Source of the DNA: Acidimicrobiia bacterium
Lineage (GTDB): Bacteria > Actinomycetota > Acidimicrobiia > Acidimicrobiales > Poriferisodalaceae
Direction: 5' to 3'
DNA length: 64,000 nt
Assembly (NCBI GenBank): GCA_022822525.1
Contig: JAJEBN010000082.1
Location: 18,894-82,893 of the forward strand
Under the pieces are notes generated by a model. It was given only the letters and a program-made list of their open reading frames with translations, had not been told where the DNA came from and did not search any database. Of this stretch, positions 35,701 to 43,802 are shown one piece after another; position 1 is the stretch's first letter; each line of letters begins with the position of its first letter. Made by a program: the position numbers and the translations under genes.

Positions 35701-37815
35701 ATGCACTGGGCGAGACAGGCTGACGGCGCGAGGTCGAGACTTGCTGCCTTGAGGTACCGGTGGTCGATAAGGCGCGCGGTCTTGTGCGTGGCTGCACTCA
35801 TCGGTGCGGTGGCTGTGCTGCCGCAGCCTGCGTCGGCTCAGTCAGCCAGCTCCGCACTCGCAGGCATCGATGTTGTGCGTCATGGGGGCGCTGATCGCTA
35901 CGAGACGTCGTTGTTGATCGCCGAGGCGTTCGCCAAGGGTGCTGGCGGCACTGTTGGGGATGTGGTGATGGTGTCGGGCCGTCACTGGACCGACGCGGTG
36001 GTGGCGGCTTCGTTTGCGTCCAGGTACGGCGCGCCGGTGCTGATGACGCCTCCGGGTGGTCTGCGAGACGACGCTTTGGCGTTCCTCAAGCGGGTGGGCG
36101 CCGAGAATGTGCATGTCGTCGCGGCCGGGACGTGGCCAGACACGAACGTGTCGCCGCGGGTGTTCGACCAGCTCCGCGAAGCGGGCTTGATGGCGTTCGG
36201 CACCCATGGCGCCGACCAGTACGCCATCGGCGCGGCGATTGCGCGTTGGCACGTCCGGCCCGGGAGCCTGTCGAGTGCTGGTGGGTCGGCGATCATCGCC
36301 AACGGCGAGGTGTTTGCTGACGCCCTCGTGGCCGGTCCGATGTCATACAAGGCTCACGTGCCGGTGCTGCTGACGCCGCGCGACGAGCTGCACTCGGAGG
36401 TCGCGGACTATCTGCGCGACGCCGACATCGCCCATGTGGTGCTGATGGGGGGCACCGCCGCGCTGTCAGACGAAGTCGAGAAGGCCATCAGGGGTCTCGG
36501 CATCGCCGAGGTCGACCGCATGGCCGGGGCGACACGATTCGAGACTGCCGCCATGACCGCCCGCTACGCCGCCGACAAGTTCACCGGCGGCTGTTTTGGC
36601 GGTTCCAGCGTCGGTCTCGCACGGGCCAGGGTCCCATTCGACTCGCTCGGCGCTGCGCCGCTGCTGGCACAGCGCTGCGCACCCCTCGTGCTCACCGACC
36701 CCGCCAGGGTGCCCCCAAGCACCGCCGGTTTCCTCGACTCCGTTCAGCGCCGCAATGTTGGTCGAGATCTCAACCTCACCGTGTTCGGTGGCAACGCCGC
36801 AGTGTCCCAAGAAGCACTCAACGCATACCAAATGGCCAACCCGCCGACCAAATACAAGAACCGATCCCCCAACAGCGTGCTACCTGCAACCGACGAGTTC
36901 TTCATCAATCATGACGAGGTAAAGCAGCTTCTGCCGCAATGCCCGCGCCTAGACGACCCCCATGACCAGTGGCACCCCAACACACTGAGGGAGATTTACA
37001 AAGATCAGATCCGGCAGTCAGGATTTGACACTGTCGTGACCGTGTCGAAGCGCAATGACCCAGCTGGAGTACTGTTTTCCACCGGCTGGTATACGGACGA
37101 AAAACTCCAGTATTACTACGGCAAGTCGTACTCAAACCCGCCCATCACCACGGAATGGGCTCGAAGGAAAGTCGCCTACAGCCCCAACTGGAACACCGTC
37201 TTGTTCCAGCAACCCACCCACGACCTCGGCAAATTTTCCTACCAATACCCCGACTGGATGACAGGACCAGGCCGTGATGACAGGCCTGGGTACCGGGGTC
37301 TAGCGTACAAGCTGACGAGCTGGTACATCAGTGACGAGTGGGGTCCGGGCCGAGGGAATCTTGAGAGCCCAACACCGTGGTGGGTCAATCACAGGGGCAT
37401 TAAACTCACCGGACGCTCAGACATTGACCGGCAGGCACGTATATCGCCGAATGTAATGTCGGGTCGCCAACGTCGGGACGGGACGGTGCCAATGTCTATG
37501 GGCGGCCTAATGCTGTATGACTGGACTTCTTATATGCACCAGTGGCCACCTCTCTACCGGGAGCCGGCAGTCTGGGGACTATTGACCCTGCTGGAGCACG
37601 TCGACGCGTCATGTGTTTACCGCGAAGTGTACGAATTGTGCGATCAACCAATCACATCGGACCTGTCGCCGCATCTGCGCCACGATGAGCATGCTTCCGA
37701 GCTCGGCATAGCTCTCAGAAACCTGGTGTGCGGACAATTCAATGAGTCCGGCAGGACCCTTGCCGGCCAACCCGGCGACCCCGGCGACCCACGAGGCAAC
37801 AACTCGCCCGGCTGA
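35701..37815 (+). CDS. Secreted protein with three CWB2 cell-wall-binding repeats and the shared C-terminal domain
   Basis: A 704-residue protein. A long basic n-region and the hydrophobic stretch AVLCVAALIGAVAVLPQPASA (about residues 26-46) form a Sec signal peptide. Residues about 53-375 carry three CWB2 (PF04122-type) repeats, recognisable by GADRYETSLLIA, HGADQYAIGAAIA and GATRFETAAMTA, each followed by a VVxVSG/ADALVA-type strand. These anchor proteins to secondary wall polymers. From residue 384 the sequence matches the lipoprotein at 33979 (NRSPNSVLPATD). No catalytic motif is evident. The C-terminal half is less GC-rich than its surroundings. No convincing ribosome binding site precedes ATG 35701. 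Confidence 0.87.
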   Translation: MHWARQADGARSRLAALRYRWSIRRAVLCVAALIGAVAVLPQPASAQSASSALAGIDVVRHGGADRYETSLLIAEAFAKGAGGTVGDVVMVSGRHWTDAVVAASFASRYGAPVLMTPPGGLRDDALAFLKRVGAENVHVVAAGTWPDTNVSPRVFDQLREAGLMAFGTHGADQYAIGAAIARWHVRPGSLSSAGGSAIIANGEVFADALVAGPMSYKAHVPVLLTPRDELHSEVADYLRDADIAHVVLMGGTAALSDEVEKAIRGLGIAEVDRMAGATRFETAAMTARYAADKFTGGCFGGSSVGLARARVPFDSLGAAPLLAQRCAPLVLTDPARVPPSTAGFLDSVQRRNVGRDLNLTVFGGNAAVSQEALNAYQMANPPTKYKNRSPNSVLPATDEFFINHDEVKQLLPQCPRLDDPHDQWHPNTLREIYKDQIRQSGFDTVVTVSKRNDPAGVLFSTGWYTDEKLQYYYGKSYSNPPITTEWARRKVAYSPNWNTVLFQQPTHDLGKFSYQYPDWMTGPGRDDRPGYRGLAYKLTSWYISDEWGPGRGNLESPTPWWVNHRGIKLTGRSDIDRQARISPNVMSGRQRRDGTVPMSMGGLMLYDWTSYMHQWPPLYREPAVWGLLTLLEHVDASCVYREVYELCDQPITSDLSPHLRHDEHASELGIALRNLVCGQFNESGRTLAGQPGDPGDPRGNNSPG

Positions 37816-37929
37816 ACCGACAAATTCCCGATGCAGCATGCAGCGTTCGCACAGACACCGAGCTGGCCGCTCTGCCTGATGCCCAAGATGCCCTCACAGC
37901 AGGGCAGACCAGCAGTGACTCTCTGTGTA

Positions 37930-38013
37930 GGCCTCGAAGACGATCTCCGCTTCAACGACGGAATCTTCGAGCGCGTCATCCGCGACTACAACTTCAACGA
38001 CCTCGCCATCTGA
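37930..38013 (+). pseudogene. Relic of the phyH 3' end (copy C)
   Basis: Eighty-four bases encode GLEDDLRFNDGIFERVIRDY followed by NFNDLAI and a TGA stop, in register with the last 28 codons of phyH (33841-33924). There is no upstream phyH sequence. Silent and conservative differences show it has diverged under some constraint or came from a paralogue. Confidence 0.78.
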
Positions 38014-38022
38014 CGCCCCGAA

Positions 38023-38445
38023 TTAGCGCTCTTGCTCGTTCCATGGGTTGATCAGGTGCAGGTCGAGGCCTTCGAAATCGGCGGTGTTGCGAGTCGCCAC
38101 AGCGAGTCGCCGCACGGCGGCAGTTGCTGCGATCAATGAATCGGCGACATCGAGCACCCGACCTGCCGACCGTGCGAGTGCTCGCAGCTCGGCAGCGTGC
38201 TCGGCTTCGGCGACTCCCACCGGCACAATCCGACGCGCCTGGCTGGCCAGCGACCTGACCGCAGCTGCCACGCTGTCGCGGCGACGGCCGGACGCCATCA
38301 GCTCGACGCCGTACTCCAGTTCGTGCACTACAACCGTCGACAGCCAGAAGTCGGTCTCGGCGGCGAGGAACGCCAGCACATTCGCATCGGGCGAGGGTCG
38401 AGCAGTCTCGGCTACGACGTTGGTGTCGAGCAGGACGCCATTCAC
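38023..38445 (-). CDS. vapC: VapC-like PIN-domain toxin
   Basis: A 140-residue PIN ribonuclease. The acidic active site is traceable as LLDTNVVAE (Asp about 6), VVHELEYGVELM (Glu about 40), LDVADSLIAATA (Asp about 97) and ATRNTADFEGLDL (Asp about 116). The last motif with ending NPW is characteristic of VapC. GTG 38445 overlaps the antitoxin stop (GTGA); ATG-started longer versions overlap the antitoxin too much. It should cleave a tRNA or rRNA site when free of the antitoxin. It lies within an accessory region of relic sequences. Confidence 0.9.
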   Translation of the reverse strand: MNGVLLDTNVVAETARPSPDANVLAFLAAETDFWLSTVVVHELEYGVELMASGRRRDSVAAAVRSLASQARRIVPVGVAEAEHAAELRALARSAGRVLDVADSLIAATAAVRRLAVATRNTADFEGLDLHLINPWNEQER

Positions 38446-38729
38446 TGGACATCGGTCGCGTAGTCGATGAAGGGAATCGGACGGTCCGAGCGGCGGTCGG
38501 GGGCTTCGAGTTCGTGACCGCGTGGCATGTTCTTGATGAGCCACCGCCCCAGGTGCACCTCAGGTTCGGTGTGCTGTTCCCAGACGTGTTCAGGGACGAC
38601 GACGAAGGTCCTGCGCGTGCCGATGCGCTGGGGGCCGTCGGATTCCGCGCAGCGGAGAATGTGAGACAGCCGGGCCTTCGCCTCAGCCACCGTCCAGATG
38701 CGCTCTGATGCCGTCACCTCAGCAGACAT
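38442..38729 (-). CDS. vapB: Phd/YefM-like antitoxin
   Basis: A 95-residue antitoxin. The N-terminal WTVAEAKARLSHILRCAE segment is the Phd/YefM DNA-binding fold, followed by GPQRIGTRRTFVVVPEHVW. The disordered, acidic/proline-rich C-terminus (about 70-95) would wrap the toxin. GGAGGAG precedes ATG 38729. The stop overlaps the toxin start. A 9-bp inverted repeat about 22 bp upstream is the likely autoregulatory operator. Confidence 0.85.
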   Translation of the reverse strand: MSAEVTASERIWTVAEAKARLSHILRCAESDGPQRIGTRRTFVVVPEHVWEQHTEPEVHLGRWLIKNMPRGHELEAPDRRSDRPIPFIDYATDVQ

Positions 38730-38750
38730 GGCTCCTCCGCTCGTCGGGTC

Positions 38751-38773
38751 AACTAGTCTATATGAGACTAGTT
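38751..38773. promoter_or_regulatory. Inverted-repeat operator of the VapBC pair
   Basis: Perfect 9-bp arms AACTAGTCT and AGACTAGTT flank ATATG. The site is AT-rich in a GC-rich region and lies 22 bp upstream of the antitoxin ATG (minus strand), overlapping where the -10 box should be. Confidence 0.75.
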
Positions 38774-38838
38774 ACGTCGAGCACTCATGCTGGTGGGGAT
38801 TGCTCCGTCGGCGGTCGCGGCAAGGGGACCTCGACCGC

Positions 38839-38889
38839 GGTCAGTTGAACGAATCCGGCAGAACTCCCGCTGGACAGCCCGGGGACCCA
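38839..38889 (+). pseudogene. Second relic of the CWB2 gene 3' end
   Basis: The frame reads GQLNESGRTPAGQPGDP, matching GQFNESGRTLAGQPGDP at the end of the CWB2 protein (about 37732-37785). It has no gene context and lies between the VapBC promoter and the nuclease-like gene. The remainder of 38774-38911 shows nothing recognisable. Confidence 0.65.
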
Positions 38890-38911
38890 TCAGCTTCCCT
38901 CGCCTCACGGA

Positions 38912-39418
38912 TCAGCTCTCGGTGGGTTCATTACTCATGACGTCCTGTTCTGCGCATCGGAGGATGCTCCCGGAGTCGAGCAACTTTGGCTCGATGGACC
39001 AGTTCCCGACACGTATGACTCCGATTTTCCGCATAATCGTCGTGTCGCTCTTGCGTCTGCGCTTGACCACGAAGACACTCTTGGCTGCATCGAGTTGTAT
39101 CGGAAACAGCGGATGCTGACCGAGCTTGGACAGACCGGACTTGACTTGGTCTCCGGCGTGCTCGCGGAGCGTGAGCTTCATCTCCACGATGAGCCATTCA
39201 TCTCGTTCGCCGCAATCGCGGAGCGCAATGATGTCAGGCTTGACCTCTCCATGTGCGAAAGCACTGCAGTCATCGCAGTCCCAGGCCGCCGCGACGAGTT
39301 CGACAGAGATCGTGCAGCCGTCCTTGGCGAGAACCGCCATCTGCGGGTCAATGTCGATCTCGCATCCACATCGAGCGTGCAGCGCGGTCAGCCGTGTGGC
39401 CGAAGTGCCGCTGCTCAC
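38912..39418 (-). CDS. PD-(D/E)XK-like nuclease candidate coupled to the AAA ATPase
   Basis: A 168-residue protein whose GTG 39418 overlaps the ATPase stop (GTGA). The central part reads EVKPDIIALRD, about ten residues, then EWLIVEMKLTLREH. An Asp followed about 18 residues later by ExK on a hydrophobic strand is the PD-(D/E)XK nuclease pattern, with a preceding Glu available. Two Cys pairs (CGC about 17, CDDC about 48) could bind metal. The C-terminal region is basic (VVKRRRKSD). I know no named family for it. The strict coupling to an ABC-like ATPase suggests a two-component nuclease, possibly antiphage; that is inference. Confidence 0.6.
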   Translation of the reverse strand: MSSGTSATRLTALHARCGCEIDIDPQMAVLAKDGCTISVELVAAAWDCDDCSAFAHGEVKPDIIALRDCGERDEWLIVEMKLTLREHAGDQVKSGLSKLGQHPLFPIQLDAAKSVFVVKRRRKSDTTIMRKIGVIRVGNWSIEPKLLDSGSILRCAEQDVMSNEPTES

Positions 39419-40884
39419 TGAGTATCGCTGAGAAGCCGCGAGGTTTCTTCGGAGAGCCGATCGGCTACGGCGACGTACTCGTCCTCGGGAATGCCCCAAT
39501 CCGGATCGATCTCGACGGGGACGATGGCGGTCCCGACCGTGCGGTCGCGACGGTCAAATCTGTAGACAGCGAGATCCTCGACGCTGATCGAAGCGCCGAC
39601 ACCTTGCCCCTCCGGTTGCTTTGCCGATGCACGCAGCATGCAGTTGGATACCTGATGCAGGAATTCAGTGCTGTGCGTCGTACACAGCACGTTGACGCCG
39701 GCCTGTGAGAGCGCTACGAGTGCCTCAGACACGGCGAGCACGGCTTCAGGGTGCATGTGCGCCTCGGGCTCGTCGATGAGCAGTAGGTCGCCGGGGCTGA
39801 GCAGTTCGCTGATCCAACTGATGAGTGGCGCGAGTTCGGCAACCATCGAGGATGCTCGCTGAACAGGAATGATCTGCTTGCCGTGCTTGTAGCTCAGCGA
39901 CGGCACCCGTTCGCGACCGTGACCGACAACCACACTGCCGCCGATGAGTGTCTCAAGGTGGTTTGTCGCCGCTTCGAAATCGCGTCCGCCTGCATGCCGG
40001 GGTCGCCGCGGCAGTGCCCATGATCGATGTCGGCGGCGCGGACTGGTCAGCCGTTGGAGTTCGATCAGAAAATCGAGCGCGATCCCGCCGAGCGCAGCAG
40101 GTTCACGACCGGAAAGAGCAAGACCCTCGCGCTCTTGCTCAAGTCGCATGCGCACCACGTCAGTCCACGATTCGAGGAGACCAGACCGACCTGCCGGCAG
40201 ATAGTGCACCGCGCCGCCCAGACCTGACTCAGGAAGAAGATGGCGATGCCAAAAAAGATCAGCCAGAAACGACGTAGCCCGTCGGGACAACTGCTCGTCA
40301 CGAGTCGACTCCCCGTCCTCGGCCAACTCCGTCAGGTAGTCGTCAATCAGGTCGAAGGTGCGAGTTGCTCGAAGATCACCAAGGCTGATGTCCTTCGGAG
40401 ACAGGGGGTGCCGTTCGTGGTCACCGGAAAGCGCGAAGAGGGTCGAGGGACTGTCGCCGGAAGCCTCCCGGGCAATGGCGAACTCGAGGGGCTCGCTGCA
40501 ACCCCATCGTCTGAGTTCGTCGAGACTCTCGACGTCGAAGTAGACCGCCAGCCGATTCTTGAGCAGCTCGCCTGCGCGTTCGAGTCGTGAACTCATCCAC
40601 GCTTGGACTTTGCTCTCGAAGGGGTGAATCAAGTCTGCTGTGTGCGCGACGCTCGTATCTCGCAATTCGCTGACCAGGTCAATCGACTCTTCTGGCGTGA
40701 GGGCCGGTTCGACCGGCCCGTTCACGCGCTGGAGTGCCTTGAACGCGGCATAAATCGCTTGGGCCATGTAGGTCTTGCCCGAGTTGTTCTTGCCGATGAG
40801 GATCGTGAGTGGGCGCAGCTGGATGGTGCCTGTCGCGATGGGGCCCAAGTTCTCGACCCTAAATGCTGGCAGTGCAGCGCTCAT
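39415..40884 (-). CDS. AAA15/21-type ABC-like ATPase, probable defence component
   Basis: A 489-residue ATPase of the Rad50/OLD-like type. Walker A GKNNSGKT is near residue 32 in the context FRVENLGPIATGTIQLRPLT. Walker B DLLLIDEPEAHMHP is near 368, and the H-switch LCTTHSTEFLH is near 400. The central 250 residues are helical, with SRRATSFLADLF and RRHRSWALPRRPRH. No TOPRIM domain follows, unlike OLD/GajA. GGGGAG precedes ATG 40884. The stop overlaps the start of the PD-(D/E)XK-like gene. ATPase plus small nuclease resembles Septu- or PARIS-like architectures but the partner is different. Confidence 0.82.
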   Translation of the reverse strand: MSAALPAFRVENLGPIATGTIQLRPLTILIGKNNSGKTYMAQAIYAAFKALQRVNGPVEPALTPEESIDLVSELRDTSVAHTADLIHPFESKVQAWMSSRLERAGELLKNRLAVYFDVESLDELRRWGCSEPLEFAIAREASGDSPSTLFALSGDHERHPLSPKDISLGDLRATRTFDLIDDYLTELAEDGESTRDEQLSRRATSFLADLFWHRHLLPESGLGGAVHYLPAGRSGLLESWTDVVRMRLEQEREGLALSGREPAALGGIALDFLIELQRLTSPRRRHRSWALPRRPRHAGGRDFEAATNHLETLIGGSVVVGHGRERVPSLSYKHGKQIIPVQRASSMVAELAPLISWISELLSPGDLLLIDEPEAHMHPEAVLAVSEALVALSQAGVNVLCTTHSTEFLHQVSNCMLRASAKQPEGQGVGASISVEDLAVYRFDRRDRTVGTAIVPVEIDPDWGIPEDEYVAVADRLSEETSRLLSDTQ

Positions 40885-41103
40885 TTCGGTGCTCCCCGCC
40901 GAACAACTGCCACTAGTGGCGTCGCGCCGGATGCTACCGATCCGGATCGCATGTCCTTGCAGGTTGAGCGATTGCTTGACCGCGCTCGGCGGCGGGGTCG
41001 GCAGTGGACTTCCGGGGCGCAAGGCACTTTGCCATCCCAGAGCATGCTGCACCATATGCCGCATCCGACCGAAGGCTCCCGCGACTGTCTTGCTTCGCAG
41101 CAG

Positions 41104-41991
41104 CTACGCCGAGTTGTAGAGCTCGGTGACGAGGTCGAGGGCTTGGGTGACCAGCGGCAGGGGTTCGCCGGAGCGGGTGAGCAGCAGCAGGGAGACCGAG
41201 GCGGCGGCGTCGCTGATCGGCACGTAGTGCAGGCCTGGCGGCCGGAACGTCTGCACGCTGGCGGGCACGATGGCGACGCCCTCGCCTGCGGCCACGAATC
41301 CGAGGATGGTGGTGTACTCGGTGGCCTCGATCATGGGGTCGTAGGCGACGCCCTGGGCGCTGAACATCCCGGCCAGCACGGCGTGGAGGCTGGGCGACAC
41401 CCCCCGGTCGAAGCCGATGATCGGCTCGCCCGACAGATCGTGCAGCGCTGCAGCCGGCTGTCGGGCCAGCCGGTGAGCGCCGCCCGCGGCCAGCAGCAGC
41501 CGCTCATTCGTCACCAGGGTCGCCTCCACCTGGTCGGCGTCGCCGGCGGCTCTGCCGATGCCCAGATCGATGTGTCCGGCGAGCAGCGCCTTGACCTGTT
41601 CATCGGAGCTCAGCGTGTGTAGCTCGAAGTCGACCCGGGGCCGTCTCCGGCGGTACTCGGCCAGCACGCGCGGCATCACCTCGTAGGCAGCCGAGTCGAC
41701 GAAGCCGACCCGCAGCGTGCCCGTGTGACCTTCGCGGCGCTGCGACATGAGGCGCTCCACGCCGTCCGCAGCCGCCAGCAGTCGAAGCGCTTCGGGATAG
41801 AGGAACCGTCCGGCTTCCGTCAACGACACGCGGCGGGTGCTGCGGTCGAACAGCGGTGCATCGAGTTCGCGCTCCAGCAGGCGTATCTGCTGGCTCAGCG
41901 GAGGCTGGGACATGTGCAGTCGCTGCGCGGCCCGACCGAAGTGCAGCTCCTCGGCCACCGTGACGAAGTAGCGCAGGCGCTGCAAGTTCAC
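41104..41991 (-). CDS. LysR-family transcriptional regulator
   Basis: A 295-residue LTTR. The N-terminal winged helix begins LQRLRYFVTVAEELHFGRAA, then LHMSQPPLSQQIRLLE is the recognition helix. The effector domain has LRVGFVDSAAYEVMPRVLAE (about 92) and GHIDLGIGRAAG. GTG 41991 gives the usual start one residue before the HTH strand; the longer ORF is an artefact. It diverges from the sarcosine oxidase operon with 90 bp between them, the classical arrangement for a LysR controlling its neighbour. The inducer might be sarcosine, glycine betaine or another methylamine. Confidence 0.92.
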   Translation of the reverse strand: MNLQRLRYFVTVAEELHFGRAAQRLHMSQPPLSQQIRLLERELDAPLFDRSTRRVSLTEAGRFLYPEALRLLAAADGVERLMSQRREGHTGTLRVGFVDSAAYEVMPRVLAEYRRRRPRVDFELHTLSSDEQVKALLAGHIDLGIGRAAGDADQVEATLVTNERLLLAAGGAHRLARQPAAALHDLSGEPIIGFDRGVSPSLHAVLAGMFSAQGVAYDPMIEATEYTTILGFVAAGEGVAIVPASVQTFRPPGLHYVPISDAAASVSLLLLTRSGEPLPLVTQALDLVTELYNSA

Positions 41992-42021
41992 GCCGCACAG
42001 CGTAGAAGCGATTGAGATGCA

Positions 42022-42040
42022 GTACATCTGAATTATGTGC
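42022..42040. promoter_or_regulatory. LysR-type binding-site candidate
   Basis: GTACAT-N7-ATGTGC is an imperfect dyad of the T-N11-A type, lying in an unusually AT-rich patch between the divergent lysR and soxB starts. Confidence 0.5.
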
Positions 42041-42081
42041 AAATTGATACTTCCCGTCACCGAGCGGGGTGCTTACCCTGC

Positions 42082-43398
42082 ATGGCGATGGCAGCAATCG
42101 GGGGTCGGCTGCGGCGACGCCCGCCCAAGTATTCGGCGGCTGCGCTGGCCTGGAAAGGCCTCCGCGGCGAATCGTGGCCCCGCGTGTGGCGCGATTGCGA
42201 CCTGAAGAGCTCTTACGACGCCGTGGTGATCGGCGGCGGCGTGCACGGCTTGGCCACCGCCTACTACCTGGCTCGCAACCACGGCATGACCAACGTGGCC
42301 GTGCTCGACAAGGCCTATCTGGGCAGCGGCGGCTCGGGGCGCAACACGGCCATCGTGCGCTCCAACTACCTCACCCCTGAAGGGGTGGCCTTCTACGACC
42401 GATCGGTGCACCTGTATGAGCAGATGGCGGTGGAGCTGAACATCAACGTGATGTTCAGCCAGCGCGGCCACCTCACGCTGGCCCACTCCGACGCCTCCCT
42501 GCGCACGATGCACTGGCGTGCCGAGGTCAACAAGCTCGGCGGCGTCAACTCCAGCGTGATCGGCCCCGACGAGATCAAGCAGGAGTGCCCGAGCCTCGAC
42601 ACCTCCGACCACCCCCGCTACCCGATCCAGGGCGCCCTCTATCACCCGCCCGGCGGCGTCGTCCGCCACGATGCGGTGGTGTGGGGCTACGCCCGGGCGG
42701 CGGACCACATGGGCGTCGAGATGCATCAGAAGACCGAGGTCACCGACATTCTCTGCGAGGGCGGCGACGGTCCCGACGGCAAGGGCGCCGGGGGCCGGGT
42801 GACCGGGGTTCGCACGAACCGGGGCGACATCTCCACGCCGATCGTGATCAACTGCACCGCCGGGTGGGCATCGCTCATCTCGACCATGGCCGGCGTGCGG
42901 CTGCCCATCACCACCCACCCCCTGCAGGCCGCCGTCACCGAGCCGGTGAAGATGTTCCTGCCCACGGTGGTGGTCTCGGGTTCGCTTCACGTGTACGTGA
43001 GCCAGACCGACCGGGGCGAGCTGGTGTTCGGCGCCTCGGTCGACCCCTACGCCAACTACTCGGTGCGCGGCTCGCTGGAGTTCACCGAGGGACTGGCTGG
43101 GCACGTGCTCGAGCTGATGCCCGGCGTTTCGCGTATGCGGATTCTGCGCCAGTGGTCAGGCCTGTGCGACATGACTCCCGACTACTCGCCGGTGATGGGC
43201 TTCACACCCGTCGACGGCTTCCTGGTGGATGTGGGCTGGGGCACCTACGGATTCAAGGCTGCACCGGTCTCCGGCGAGCAGATGGCCGAGGCCGCCGCGA
43301 CAGGCCGCACGCCCAAGCTGATCGAAGCCTTCGCCCTCAGCCGTTTTGACAACGGCGAACTCGTGGGCGAAAAGGGTGCAGCGTCGGTGGGCCACTGA
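42082..43398 (+). CDS. soxB: Sarcosine oxidase beta subunit family FAD oxidoreductase
   Basis: A 438-residue DAO-type flavoenzyme. The N-terminal PPKYSAAALAWKGLRG segment and YDAVVIGGGVHGLATAYYLA (about 44-63) match SoxB. LDKAYLGSGGSGRNTAIVRS (about 77-96) completes the FAD site. WGTYGFKAAPVSGEQMAE near the C-terminus is the conserved SoxB tail. It catalyses oxidative demethylation of sarcosine to glycine with formaldehyde transferred to tetrahydrofolate by the alpha subunit. ATG 42082 or ATG 42088 can start it. Gene order soxB-D-A-G is intact and all parts are on the plus strand. Confidence 0.92.
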   Translation: MAMAAIGGRLRRRPPKYSAAALAWKGLRGESWPRVWRDCDLKSSYDAVVIGGGVHGLATAYYLARNHGMTNVAVLDKAYLGSGGSGRNTAIVRSNYLTPEGVAFYDRSVHLYEQMAVELNINVMFSQRGHLTLAHSDASLRTMHWRAEVNKLGGVNSSVIGPDEIKQECPSLDTSDHPRYPIQGALYHPPGGVVRHDAVVWGYARAADHMGVEMHQKTEVTDILCEGGDGPDGKGAGGRVTGVRTNRGDISTPIVINCTAGWASLISTMAGVRLPITTHPLQAAVTEPVKMFLPTVVVSGSLHVYVSQTDRGELVFGASVDPYANYSVRGSLEFTEGLAGHVLELMPGVSRMRILRQWSGLCDMTPDYSPVMGFTPVDGFLVDVGWGTYGFKAAPVSGEQMAEAAATGRTPKLIEAFALSRFDNGELVGEKGAASVGH

Positions 43399-43468
43399 TG
43401 TCTCGCTTCGTGCTTCCCCCGAGTGCCATGAGGCCCACCGGCGCCGATACGACAGTGGTGGGTCATTG

Positions 43469-43741
43469 ATGTTGCTTGTCCCTTGCCCCAACTGCGGTCC
43501 ACGCAACTCGACCGACCTCCGGTACGGCGGCGAGTCGCACGCCCGTCCCGATCCCAACACAGCCTCGCCGGCCGAATGGCGGGCCTACCTGTACCTGCGC
43601 GACAACCCCGCCGGCTGGCTGCGCGAGAACTGGTACTGCGCGTCGGGCTGCCGCCGCTGGTTCTCGATCGAGCGCAATACCGCCACCAACGAATTCCGCG
43701 ATCCGCCCCTGCCCGGCGACAAAAGAGGCGGTGCGGCATGA
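43469..43741 (+). CDS. soxD: Sarcosine oxidase delta subunit
   Basis: A 90-residue zinc protein. The N-terminus LLVPCPNCGPRNSTDLRYGG supplies CPxC. The second pair is ENWYCASGCRRWFSIERNT, and the order CxxC...CxxxC with WRRWF is diagnostic for SoxD. It has the usual length and sits between soxB and soxA (71 bp and 61 bp gaps). It stabilises the tetramer through its zinc site. Confidence 0.92.
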   Translation: MLLVPCPNCGPRNSTDLRYGGESHARPDPNTASPAEWRAYLYLRDNPAGWLRENWYCASGCRRWFSIERNTATNEFRDPPLPGDKRGGAA

Positions 43742-43802
43742 GTGCGTGCGTACCCGGAGTTGTCTGGGGTTTCCAGCCCGACGGCATGAGAGGCAGCGCG
43801 GC

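Noticed and set aside
37831..38013. 60-residue gene after the CWB2 protein
   Set aside because: Only its last 28 codons have similarity, and that is to the end of phyH; it is treated as a relic.
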